Shown in pieces: positions 1-10,700 of a DNA stretch of 64,000 nt. The notes under the pieces were generated by a model. The model ran no database searches and was not told the origin of the DNA. It worked only from the letters and a program-made list of their open reading frames with translations. The stretch comes from Zizania palustris (Eukaryota > Streptophyta > Magnoliopsida > Poales > Poaceae): contig JAAALK010000286.1 of NCBI GenBank assembly GCA_019279435.1, positions 42,593,712 through 42,657,711 on the forward strand. Direction: 5' to 3'. Position numbers and translations under genes: made by a program. Each line of letters opens with the position of its first letter. Position 1 is the stretch's first letter.

Positions 1-364
1 TTATCTCCATATCATGTTCACCGTCGAAGAGTGCTCATCGACCTATATGTATGTCTTATTTTTCTCCATCGGCCGATGGTGTGCTTGTTCGATTGGGTTA
101 ATTCAGGCTATCGGACATCTGGCCGATTGCACGATGCTTCGTGACTTTATCTTTTACGACGCAATCATCGGCTTGCCAACCGATCAGCTATGCTACTAGC
201 ATATGTATTTTTCAATCCCTTATCAGTTGCATGGTCAAACTGATTGGTATGCCCTGAACCCTTTTCTAAGACGTAGGACCTACACTGGAGTTAAGCAAAT
301 TTCACAGGCCGCGCGTGTTTCAATGTGTGACCAAGAAGCACGCCAACATATTCATCTTTAGCAT
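1..364. other. Unassigned intergenic sequence
   Basis: I see no gene here. The only longer reading frame (14-199) looks like chance. The stretch has several copies of the short words atcggc and ccgat, as LTR interiors often do, but no boundary or coding domain identifies an element. It ends where the AT-rich minisatellite starts. Confidence 0.4.
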
Positions 365-835
365 AGATTCGTAATAAAAATATCTTCAAAATTAAACATC
401 TTCGTAACAACATTATTCATAACAAAAATATGTCTAAAAATTGAACATTCGCATAACAACATTATCCATAACAAAAATATCACTAAAAATTAAACATCTT
501 CATAACAACATTATCCATAACAAAGATATCTCCAAAATTAGACATCTCCATAACAACATCAACATAACAAAAATATCTCCAAAACTAGACATCTTCATAC
601 CAACATCAACATAACAAAAATATCTCCAAAATTAAACATCTCCATAACAACGTTATCCATAAAAAATATGTCCAAAATTAAACATCATTTATAACAAAAA
701 CATCTCCAAAATTAAACATCTCCAAAATTAAACATCTCCATAACAAACATCATCCATAACAAAAATATCTTCAAAATTAAACATCATCAATAACAAAAAT
801 ATCTTCAAAATTAAACATCATCCATCCATACTCAA
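365..835. repeat. Degenerate AT-rich minisatellite
   Basis: Roughly nine imperfect units repeat across this stretch. They are built from the blocks cataacaacattatc, ataacaaaaatatctcc and aaaattaaacatctc, with a spacing of about 45-60 bp and small deletions between units. No coding function is visible. The order of blocks is kept even where single units lose 10-20 bases, as expected for an old tandem array. Confidence 0.75.
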
Positions 836-1299
836 CGTAGAAAACTAGTTATAGTTTCTTTTCTTATTCATCATCTTCTTTTAAATCATCATTGTCGTCA
901 ACACTTATCTTCTTATTAGTCTTCCTCCTCACCCTATCAGTCCATCAACTTCTCTTTGCTTCATCTAGTAATTTTAGGACATAAACTTGTCAACAAACAA
1001 TTATTAGGAAATATATGGCACCAAAAACATAGCTTCATTACCTGAATGATCAGAAATTATTAGGAAATGTATTCACTAAAATATAAGATAAATGGCTTGA
1101 ACCAGAAAAAAGGCCCATCTGAATTCACCTGTAATAGTAAGAAGTACTCCTCCAAGAGAAATTCAACCATCTTTTCCTCTCATTTTGAAGAACTTTATAA
1201 CATAATGTGGAGAAAGAGTAAGACATATTCTAGGATTCGAGTGAATGATATTATAAATCCCTATCACACCAATGGTCAAGAGCCAGAATATACCAGGTC

Positions 1300-1625
1300 C
1301 TCTGGAGTCTGGATCATACCCTATAACACCGTCAGCAGCAGGGAGATGAATCCAAGAAGCATCAGCTCTACAACATGCCCATTAAAAAATGGTTCAATAG
1401 GGAGAGATGAATCTTTTTGCATGATATGCCATGGGTGTTCATGAATGTCTGCATCCAAGCTATATCAAAGAATGAAAAGAGAAAATAGAGAAAGCAACTT
1501 CAGACATTTGCTCTGAGCATCTTAACCCTCTTCTAAAATCATTTGTGAAACACCCTTTTGAAAGCCAGAAAGGCTAAAACCCCTATGAGCAAGATAAATA
1601 CGAGGAAGAAGATTGAGCCTTTCTT
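1300..1625 (-). pseudogene. Probable MLO-like gene fragment
   Basis: On the minus strand, after a possible splice acceptor (ttgtag at 1368-1373), the reading from 1367 gives ELMLLGFISLLLTV and then hits a TAG at 1321-1323. This motif is the well-known conserved start of an internal exon in the MLO family of seven-transmembrane proteins. Upstream on the same strand (about 1500-1620) a hydrophobic run (FFLVFILLIGVLAFLAF) is followed by a basic stretch, as around TM1 of MLO, but with two in-frame stops. I infer a decayed fragment of an MLO gene. The rest of the gene is not visible. The match rests on one short motif recognised by eye, so the call is tentative. Confidence 0.4.
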
Positions 1626-3055
1626 TGTGTCAAACTAGAAACTTGCAACTAGGAACAGGAAGAAAGCAGCAGCCAGTTAGCTCAGATCCCACAGGGGAGC
1701 GCTCCAAGGAGGTGGTGGCGGCGGCATGCGCGAGCCGCAGCGACGCTCGGGAGGGCCGGTGACGCACTGAATTGGCCGAAGGAAAGATAAGCAGGATGGG
1801 TATGGTAAGGGTTTGCTCCCGATTTTGGGATCCTGTCCCTTAAAGGAGAGTATCGATTTTCTTAAGGAGAGTATTGATTTTCTTTACTCTGATTACAGTT
1901 CAGTCCAAACAAACACAGATAATATTTTTCCTTAGCGTCGTGATATGTTACGAACTAAAAATGAGACAACCAAACAACTTTTAAGTGTATAGAAAAACAT
2001 GATACATCCCAACTTCCTAAACTTATTGTTATTCTCGTGGAGAAAACAATCACAAATTTAGTTTTAAATCTAGAGAGGCGGATAGATTGTGAAAATTTAG
2101 TTGAGCAACCTAATTGATTTATTTTATTATACAAAGTTTAGATGACATAGATGTATAAGCTGAAGTTGTACCAAATAAGCCTTTTAGTTCGAAATCTTTC
2201 TTGGAAAGAGAATTCTAAATATTTGTATAGAGGAAAAAACAATAATATTTGTTGTTATTACGCTAAAATACTTAAAATGATCATCATACGTTACTAGCAT
2301 AACACGTATATAGTACACACGTTAGGCATAGTCCAAAGCCTAATTTATATCATGGAAAGTCTATTTTAGTTATTTAACTTTGCTCAAAGTCTATATTTAT
2401 CATGAACTATAAAAACGATTATTTCTACCCTTAACTTTTAAAACTAGAAGAGCATTTTGCTTGAAATGAAGATGATTTTTCTAGTTCACACTTTTATTGT
2501 ACACTAGCAAGTTGCCTTTGCTACGAACAAAAGAAAATTTCACAATATTATCTAAAATAAAATAAATATATTGTATATGACTTTTTGTTAGGGGTGTTTA
2601 TTTTGATTATATATGTGCTAAATATTGGTTGTTGTTTAGTAATATTAAATAATATCACGAAGCAAACTATAAAAACTACAATAGGAATAGGGGTGACATA
2701 AGATTCACCACTAGCTATTTTTAAAGTAGTATAGATATTTTATTGATGCATTTGATGCAAATGTAATTTAATTAGATTCACAGTCATGAAACATATATAT
2801 TTGAAGTTTATGATAGTGAAAAGTAAAAAAAAATCCACTATAGAATGGATCAAAACCATCATATTTAGGTGTTATGTATGGTTTAAAAAATTACAGATCT
2901 TAGAGTTTTAAGGTGAAAATGAACTTGGTATAAAATTCCCATCTTTGTATCAGAATGTAGGAATTTTAGATCAATCCCAACCCATAGGACAGTGTCTAAA
3001 GTTGAAAAAAATAATAAAAATTCACAAGACAGTCTTGTCCAATGCTTAATATCTA
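1626..3055. other. Intergenic, no gene seen
   Basis: This is AT-rich sequence with one GC-rich patch at about 1695-1770. The frames there are short and unrelated to anything I recognise. I see no terminal inverted repeats or target duplications. Confidence 0.4.
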
Positions 3056-3322
3056 GGAATAATTTGATTTATGTCATTATAATTTTATGACTTTGGAGAA
3101 ATACCATTACAATTCGCATATTTAGATTTATGCCATTCCGGAATTGTAGCTCATATTTCAGAATTTTCTAAAATTGTAATGGCATATTTTGGATTTCTCT
3201 AAATTTGTAATGGTATAGCTCAGAGTTTTTTTAAAATTGTAATGGCATAAATATAAATATGTAAATTGTAATGATATTTCTCTAAAGTCACAAAATTATA
3301 ATAGCATAGATCCAACTTTCCC
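3056..3322. mobile_element. Fold-back MITE, Mutator-type duplication
   Basis: Two long arms (3056-3137 and 3243-3322) are inverted copies of each other with few mismatches, so the 267-bp element can fold almost end to end. The outer ends read GGAATAATTTGATTTATG and, on the other strand, GGGAAAGTTGGATCTATG. A perfect 9-bp direct repeat, TAATATCTA, flanks it at 3047-3055 and 3323-3331. A 9-bp target duplication is the signature of Mutator-like elements. It has no coding capacity. Boundaries are set by the duplication. Confidence 0.8.
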
Positions 3323-3484
3323 TAATATCTACATCAATTTCTATGGAGAAAAATAATTACCTACATATATGTGCTAAGGTCAGCTATGTCAAATTGTTGT
3401 GAAGCCATCCCTATAGTATCATACCTGAACTGACTAAACAGTACTAATGTTTTGGATCTGGTCGGTACGAGGAGGCTTAGCGCA

Positions 3485-3730
3485 ATAGCGCACACGCCGG
3501 TGCAGGAGGGCCTAGCAGCGACGGAGAGGAGATGACACGGGGAGGGCCTGGCAGCAACGGCGAGAAGACGCGTGGGGAGGCCCTGGAGGTTGGCAGGAAG
3601 CTAGTACACGGGGAGGGCCTAGCGGTGGAGAGAAGCCCCTGCGTGGGGAGGACCTTGCGGCGGTGAGAAGTCACGTGTGGAGGGCTTGGTGGCGACGAGA
3701 AGCTGGCATGCAGGGAGTGCTTGGTGACTG
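3485..3730. repeat. GC-rich degenerate tandem repeat
   Basis: The plus strand repeats a motif like ggggagggcctggcggcgac about every 40-60 bases in five to six imperfect copies. A minus-strand frame of 104 codons (3477-3791) crosses it but reads as serine/proline low complexity, so I do not call a gene. The GC content contrasts sharply with the AT-rich surroundings. Confidence 0.5.
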
Positions 3731-4371
3731 GTAGTGCACACCGGCTCATAAATAGATTCCCACCGGAAACAAGTCTAGAAGAAACCAACACCTCTTCATT
3801 TGTTTCTTGTTTCTTGGACTACGCATCGATCTAGTTTCTTCGCTAAGACAAAATTTCCTCAAAGTTTTCTTCTCTCTGCATTAATACATAGATTTTTTTC
3901 TATATATAGCATGCATTAAATAGACAAGACATCAGCGGTGGACTGTAGCATGCATCAGCAGCATGTATGCAAGTTCATGTGCTAATAATGAGATGTACGA
4001 AATCTATTATCACCTAAAAAATAAACTAACCAATATCAATTATTATCTCTATTTCGAATGCAACAACTTTTATTGCTCAATATTTATTCTAAATATAATA
4101 TATAAAATATCCATACATACTCTAGGGGTGTGTTTGGTTGCATTTGGGAGGTGAGATCGTATATCTTGGATATGCGGAAACTAGATGGGTGGAGTCGTAT
4201 TTTGAAAAAAGTGAGTGTTTGGTAGACTGCATATGAGATTGTATGAGTGGATACAAGTTGAACGAGTATGTGTTTGGTTGGTTGTTTTAGTGGATATTAT
4301 TACCTCGAATATGAGAGGTGGTATGGTTACCCCTCCATACATGTATTTTGATTTTTGTACTTAATTAATTT
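3731..4371. other. AT-rich intergenic with possible MITE remnant
   Basis: No gene is seen. From about 4128 the sequence has the phrase gtgtgtttggttg, with related phrases at 4218 and 4268, typical of Tourist or hAT MITE ends in grasses. A matching inverted end is missing before the retrotransposon boundary at 4377, so only a fragment can be claimed. Confidence 0.3.
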
Positions 4372-4376
4372 ATTTC

Positions 4377-5729
4377 TATTGACACGAAAACGTGCTCCCG
4401 CACTTGGGTCAGTTCGACGATCCAAAAGTGTGCGGATACTTAGGGACAAGCCTAAGCGTAACATAACACTGACGTCGTGTTCCGACTACCCTTAACAGTA
4501 GCAAGGGGGTGGAGTCGCCAGGTAATCAGATCACACAGAAATAATCCAATTAGCCGAAAAGAAATATATTAGATAAAATAAACCAACAAGCTGAACGGAG
4601 CCTAACTGATTCGAATTGTACTGTGCGAAGGGGTTCACCAAAGGGTACCTTCAACGTCTAGTGCGAAGGGTCTTGCCGAAGGTAGTTTTCGGCATTCGGA
4701 TCGATTTGGCCGAAGGCAGGCTCCGAATAGATCTCGACGCAAAATCAAGTCCGAACAACGGGGTTCGGCGCGAAGTCTCCGACACGATACAAAGACTCCG
4801 ACGCAATGTGCTAGCACAACTTCGTCCAGAGCGAAGTATAGGCATGGCGAAGCCTGACGTGACGAAGCCTGCTGCGGAGCGTGCTGGCGCGCGGGACTTG
4901 GTCAAACCGACAACAGCGTGACGGTCCGGCATGGTAGTCGAAGCAGTATTTCCACCGAAGGGTGTTCTAGCAGCCTCTGAAACCAGTCTCCTGGCTCCGG
5001 ACACCTCTGACGAAGGGGATCCGAGCGTGAAAACCTGCAATAGAATAGAGATCAAGTGCCAATTCGTCCTAGGGACCTAATCTGCTAAGTGTTTTAGTAG
5101 GGAAATGAAGGTAGCAATCTGTTATGTAGATTAATGGATACTTCACAGGCGAAACAACAAGGTGATGGAAATTTGTTACGTAGATTAGCGGGTACTTCAT
5201 GAGTGAAGTAGCAAAGCTTACCATGGTTTTGGCGTGGCTGGCAGAGGGCTTCCAAGCAAACCCACGAAGGTTGCGGAAAGGTAAATAATAAGTAAAGGTA
5301 TGGTTCAAAGCTAGGACTTTGTGATTGATTTGTGTTGGGGGCTTAATGAACCGGCTTCACCCCTATATTTATAGGGACTAGTCTTCTTATCTCTAAGATT
5401 AATCTGGTAATATTCGGCCTAATCAAACATAGGGATAAAATTAGCCAGAATCAGACTCAAACTCTATCTCTAGAAATCGTCCCGAAATGGGCCTTCGGTA
5501 GAGCCTGCCGAAGCCTGCTGCTCAGGCCGAAGCTTCGGTGAGGCAGGCCTCCAAAGGCCTTCAGGCTGAAGGTAGTAGGCCGCTAGAAGGACTCCGAAGC
5601 CTGAAGCTCAATGGGCCTTTGGCCTTCTAGGGCTTCGGCCCGATCCAGGACATGTGTATTTTTGACCCAAATTACCAAAATTGATATTTTGACAATCTTT
5701 CCCATTTAACGCCATTTTTGCTATCACCA
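4377..5729 (-). repeat. 3' LTR of Ty3-A
   Basis: In minus orientation the LTR should begin TGTTGATAGC. Here the outer bases have mutated at both ends (plus strand TATTGACACG at the left, CTATCACCA at the right), while the partner LTR keeps the canonical ends. A TATA-like box lies at 5366-5373 on the minus strand. Reading frames inside the LTR are not genes. The R/U5 part contains a two-unit tandem repeat around gaagtatccgttaatc, shared with Ty3-B. Confidence 0.9.
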
Positions 5730-5816
5730 CATGCCCCATGCCTTTTAGTGAACTAAGTGAACTAAAAGCATAACGGGCTAAGGACGATACCTCCCATATT
5801 GACCTTTTTGACACTT

Positions 5817-6777
5817 TCAAGCACTTTGCCACACACTTGGGAAATACCTTTTCAAGTACCTGCCATTCAAAGCTCTTCGAAACTGTTTTCCTTGTAGATA
5901 TTCTAACACATATGCATTACCTGGAGCAATTTCGGCTATTTTGAAAGGGCCTTCCCAACTAGGTGACCATTTATCAAATTTGGGGCTCTTAGTGCCTAAG
6001 GGCAAAATCGTCTTCCAAACCAAGTCACCAACTTGAAACGATTTTGGTTTAACTTTCTTATTGTAGGCTCTAGCTACTCTTCTTTTGTCTTTCTCTATAG
6101 CTTCTAAAGCTCTTAACCTCTGATCGGTCACTTCTTCTAAATTGTCTTTCAAAAGAGTTTCATATTCATCGACCGATAAGCCATCTTGTTTAAGAAATCT
6201 TAAAGAACCAAGATCCACCTCTAAGGGTAGAATGGCCTCTTTCCCATATACTAACTCATATGGACTAACTTTGGTAGCACCGTGCTTTGCAACTCTACTA
6301 GCCCATAGCGCCTCGGAAAACACTTCATCAATTTTCTTCTTAATTAGCTTAATCACAATTTTATTACTAGACTCGACTTGACCATTGGCCTGAGCATAGT
6401 ATGGTGAAGAGTTTATTAACTTAATACCATAAAATTTGGCAAAGTCTCTCACTTCTTTAGCAATAAATGAAGTACCTTGATCTGTGGTGAGAGTTTGGGG
6501 AATACCGAATCTATGTATAATGTGCTTCAAGATAAAATCAGTTATCTCATTGTGAGTCATATTCTTGAGAGGCACGGCTTCAGTCCATTTGGTGAAATAG
6601 TATGTCACCATCAACATGAACCGATGCCCTTTTGAGAAAGGAGGATGAATTTGGCCGATGAAGTCTAAACCCCAACCTCGGAACGACCGTGGCTTGATAA
6701 TAGGGTTAAGTGATGAAGTAGGAGCTAGCTGAATATTACTAAACTTCTGACATGCTTCACACCCTCTATAAATATCT
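5817..6777 (-). pseudogene. Ty3-A integrase core and C-terminus
   Basis: The minus-strand frame encodes the catalytic part of a Ty3/Gypsy integrase, which inserts element cDNA into host DNA. Visible in order are CxxC of the zinc-binding domain (GCEACQ), the first catalytic aspartate in GWGLDFIG, the second in TTDQGTSF and the glutamate in NGQVESSNK, so the DDE triad is intact. A chromatin-side C-terminal region follows (VGDLVWKTILPLGTKSPKF). The zinc-binding domain is out of frame upstream because of a frameshift at about 6780, and further pieces at 6850-7140 carry stops. A conserved non-catalytic aspartate has become tyrosine in VTYYFTKW. The frame ends about 90 bp from the 3' LTR, as usual. 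Confidence 0.85.
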
Positions 6778-6779
6778 AA

Positions 6780-7452
6780 AACAATCCTCAGTTATAGTCG
6801 ACCAGTAGAAACCTGCTCTTTTGAGCATCCAACTCATCTTCTGGGCCGACTAATGAGTGCCACAAAGCCCTTCATGGACTACTCTCATAGCTACTTTGGA
6901 TTGTTCATCATTTAAACACTTTAAAAGTACTCCATCAATGGTTTGGTGATATAACACATCATCTAGCAGCACAAATTTAAACGCTTGTCGCCAAACTTTT
7001 TGATCAACCCTTTGATTGGGATTTCTTAAATATTGGATGATTGGAATTCTCCAATCATCATTATAGACATCCGGAGGGTTTGCTAACTCCTTTCCTAGAG
7101 TGATGCCTAAATTGCCAATTTCGGAGTGCCCCCCGGGCACTTCCTGTTCCTACCGAAGGCTGACTGGATTGACCGTGCGGAGCCGATCATACCAAAGCCT
7201 CCCGCCGAAGGGGTCCGGCCCCTGAAGACTTCCGTTGTCCAGAAGGCTTTGGCGCAAGGGCTCTGGCGTGCAAGACCCTTCGGCGGATGAAGTTCTCCGG
7301 CATGAGGACTCCAGCACGCAGGGCCCTTCAGCGATCGGAGGGGTCCGATCTGGAGGATCCAGCAGGCCTCGCGCTGTCCCAAAGTCTCTAGCTTCGGTAG
7401 TGAGTTCAAGCACTAGTTTTTCTTGTATAGAAAACTTTACTCTCTTAACTTG
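6780..7452 (-). pseudogene. Ty3-A spacer and integrase N-terminal remnant
   Basis: The minus strand at 6850-7140 encodes a decayed piece with DDVLYHQTIDGVLLKCL and VVHEGLCGTH, the region just before the integrase zinc finger in this family. Between 7140 and 7452 lies a GC-rich, proline/serine-rich spacer with several overlapping open frames, none with a recognisable domain. Ty3-B has a shorter version at 45848-46387. Stops and shifts prevent one continuous reading. Confidence 0.6.
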
Positions 7453-8023
7453 TTAGTCAGATGCTTGCTGAGCCAAATCATTTGCAATTGAATTGGCTTC
7501 TCTTGACACGTGAGAAAATTTGAAGTCGTCAAAAGTTGCAATTATGTCTAAACATTTATCCAAGTAATTATTTAGAAAGCCATTAAAACATTGAGCACTT
7601 TTAGCTACTTGTTGTACCACTAACATAGAATCACCATGTGCATGAACATGTTTGGCACCTATGGATCCTAGCAATTCGAGTCCTATCAATAAAGCTTCAT
7701 ATTCAGCTTGATTATTAGTAGAGGGAAATTCTAAACGAGCCGAGGTTTCAAAGTGCATTCCATTAGGTGATATGAGAACTACCCTCAATACTTTGGCCAT
7801 TCTTGCAAGATGAGCCATCAAAATAAAGTTTTCATGGCACTACCTTAATTAGAGTAATATCGTTACCCCAATTGACATCTATGTGGTGATCAACTATAAA
7901 ATTAGTGACAATTTGGCCTTTCATAGCTCTTAGAGGTTCGTAAGACAAATCGTATTCAATCAAGGCGTAAGCCCACTTTCCGATTCTTCCACTTAGAATC
8001 GGCTTTTGCAACATGTATTTCAC
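7453..8023 (-). pseudogene. Ty3-A archaeal-type RNase H
   Basis: Two adjoining minus-strand frames cover the tether (RIGKWAYALIEYDLSYEP, 7832-8023) and the additional RNase H of Tat elements (7453-7821). The motifs FPSTNNQAEYEAL and HGDSMLVVQQ carry two of the expected acidic residues. The strand with the first acidic residue (FDGSA in Ty3-B) is broken by a frameshift near 7822. This second RNase H domain is known from the Tat clade, where it sits between the usual RNase H and integrase, as it does here. The host target is element RNA:DNA hybrid during reverse transcription. Confidence 0.8.
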
Positions 8024-8035
8024 GGCATCGATTTG

Positions 8036-9028
8036 TCAAGCGACAATACATGTGGTAGGGAGAAGATAGTGACATAATTTGGTACATACATAATAAAGTG
8101 ATAAACATAAACGCTCCAAAAAGAAGTACCTGGTATCGGCGTCCAGCAGGCGGTGGCTCAAGAATGTGATGATGTAATCTTTCCCCTCCACCTCCTGAGT
8201 TAGCACGGCTCCTATCACGCTATCTTCTGCAGCGATGTATAGCTGAAAGGGGATTTCGGCCTTCGGTGCTCTTACCACGAGCGGTGATGACAAACACTCT
8301 TTAATATTTTCAAAAGTGTTTTGCTGACTCACCCCCCAAGTGAACTCGGCTTCATTCTTTAGCCGGAGTATAGGGATAAAAGCATCAATCTTGCTAGACA
8401 AGTTGGATATAAAGCGACACAAATAATTTATCTTGCCTAGCAACTTTTGCACATATCTCTTGCACGTCGGCGTTGTAAAGTTTCTAATCTTTTCAAGCCT
8501 CTTAGGATCAATTTCTATGCCGCTTTCATGAATCATGAATCCTAAGAACTTGCCTGCCGACACGCCAAAAGCACATTTGAGCGGGTTCATTTTCAAGCCA
8601 TACTGTCGCATCCTATCAAAAGCAAATTTCAAATCGGCTAAGTGATTATCCATAGCGTCCGATTTGACTACAACGTCATCTATGTATACTTCTAACATAA
8701 CTCCTAACAAGTCATGAAAGATCAAGTTCATGGCATGTTGATATGTAGCGCCAGCATTCTTTAAACCAAAAGTCATAACGACCCACTCAAACAAACCGAC
8801 AAAACCAGGGCATTGAAAGGCTGTCTTGTAGACGTCCCCTTCGGCCATAAAAATTTGATTATAACCAGTGTTGCCATCAAGAAAACTTAGTACCATGTGT
8901 CCTGAAGCATCGTTGATTAGCATGTCGACTATTGGCATGGGATATTCGTCCTTTGGAGTGGCCTTGTTTAGATCCCTAAAATCAATACAAACTTGTATTT
9001 TGTCACTCCCTTTATTCTCTACAGGCAC
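8036..9028 (-). pseudogene. Ty3-A reverse transcriptase and RNase H
   Basis: An open stretch of 330 codons encodes the Ty3/Gypsy RT palm and fingers. IDFRDLNKATPKDEYPMP is near the start, VVMTFGLKNAGATYQ follows, and the catalytic YIDD is at residues 115-118. A thumb and the classical RNase H follow (AEIPFQLYIAAEDSVIGAVL). The frame ends at an in-frame stop at 8036-8038 within the RNase H. The RT frame is also closed upstream by a TAG near 9040 that Ty3-B lacks. The catalytic aspartates are intact, so the domain is dead through truncation rather than active-site loss. Confidence 0.88.
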
Positions 9029-9495
9029 AATGTTAGCGACCTATTCAGCATACCTGCATGGCCTAATGAACTCAACCTTGAGTAATCGTTCTATCTCCTC
9101 TTTAACTCTGCCATAGACGGCCAAATTAAAGCGACGAGGAGGCTGTTTATAAGGTCTAAACCCGGTTTTAATAGGTAGCTGATGATCCACGAGTTCGCGG
9201 CTCAATCCAGACATCTCGCTATACTCCCATGTGAAACAATCTACGTACGATCGAAGAAGTTTTATTACTTCGGCCTTCTCATCAGCCTACAAATGTTGCT
9301 TTACAAAAGTCAGCCTTGGACTGCTACCATCGCCTATGTTGACTTCTTCTAAGGGGTCAGCCGACGCAAAACCTTGTCCTAATTTTTCTACTTCGCGAAA
9401 GTCTTCGATGACTTCGAAAATACCGTCATTAGTAGACCGATATTGCTCTACATGAGACTTTAGCCAATCTAGATTAATTTTGCTAGTCATGACTA

Positions 9496-10452
9496 CTAAT
9501 TTAGAAATAGCCGTGCTACACCAGCCGGGTTTACAAACACGGGTACAAAATGTCCTCCAGACACGCTAACGAAGTCGTAATCTGAAAGATACCTACCTGA
9601 TAGATACTCTACCTTGTTGTGGATGGCATCAATGGACACATCGGTCAATGCGACCTGAGCCGAAGTGTCAGCTGGTATGACTTCTACGTCATCGTCGTCC
9701 CACTGTATTAGGCATTGGTGCAGAGTTGAAGGAATACAACAATTTGTGTGAATCCAGTCACGCTCGAGCAGTATGCTGTAGTTACCTTGCACGTCAACGA
9801 CGAAGAATGTCGTTGGCAACGTCTTGTTGCCTACTGTCAACTCTACGAAGAGTACGCCCTTGGCCTCAGAACACTCGTCGTTGAAGCCGTTGAGCATTAG
9901 GTTAGTTTTCTTTAAGTCCTCGCCCCTACCAAGTTTCTTCAATAACAAGTAAGGCATTAGGTTAACAGTAGCGCCACCGTCGACAAGCATTCTGGAGATC
10001 GGCTTCCCATCAATGTGACCCCTGACGTAGAGAGGCTTCAGGTGGCGAGCCGTATCCTCGGGCTTCTCAAAAATAGCATTGTGTGGGTCGAGCTTCAACT
10101 GAGCGACCTCGGCCTCATCTTGTGGTAGGGCGAACTCGGTGGGCAACATGACGACGTTGATGTCCATTGCTTGAGGTGAGGGTCCCTCAGAGACGGGCAT
10201 ATAGTCGTCGTCAAGTGTGTCGTCATCGTCGTCGCTCAGACTAGGAGCCGGGTTGGTTATCTCAACCGGCTTGATCCTCCATACTTGTCTCATCGTTGGC
10301 CGAGGGCGTATTTCCTCAAATATGGCATCTCGTTCGTCCTCGGCTTTCTTCTCGCGCATCTCCTGTGCCCACAGGCGTTGTAGATGCCTTTTCTGTGATT
10401 TGGACATGCTTGGAGGTGCCCAAGATGGTTGTGGTTTTGTTCTAGGTGCCAC
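9496..10452 (-). pseudogene. Ty3-A gag C-terminus and protease
   Basis: A 318-codon minus-strand frame runs from a charged linker (DDDDDTLDDDYMP, residues 74-86) into a retropepsin-like domain. The active-site signature is MLVDGGATVNLMP, with DGG at residues 158-160. This is the form usual in Tat elements, where the second position differs from the textbook D-T/S-G. FVVDVQGNYSILLERDWI follows, as in the flap-to-dimer region of the family. It is one of the few long open stretches in Ty3-A. Ty3-B has lost about 78 codons covering exactly this active site. 9029-9490 continues the polyprotein toward RT with stops. Confidence 0.8.
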
Positions 10453-10700
10453 TGTTTTGTTTCTGTGATCTTTGCCCGAAGGGGTGTCACCTAGGTCGGC
10501 CTCGCGTGCTTTATGATCGGAGGATGCCTCGCTACGGACCCTGCTGGTCGGACCGGCCTCGTTCGGCCGATCGGACCGAGATCCGGCGCTAGCTTCAGCT
10601 ACATCAAGGGACTTACCTCCGTCGGGCTTCGGTGAGGGGGCCCTCGGGATTGGGACTTCCTAAGACCCTATTTTGACTGTGATGGCTTCGGACTCCCTAT

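Noticed and set aside
4128..4371. Complete Tourist MITE split by Ty3-A
   Set aside because: I looked for its other end after 16732. The candidate caactaaatacaccctag near 17365 is not contiguous and lacks a shared duplication.
6600..6625. Loss of an integrase catalytic aspartate in Ty3-A (VTYYFTKW)
   Set aside because: The catalytic first aspartate is the one in GWGLDFIG, which is intact. The changed residue is conserved in the family but not part of the DDE triad, and Ty3-C has glutamate there.
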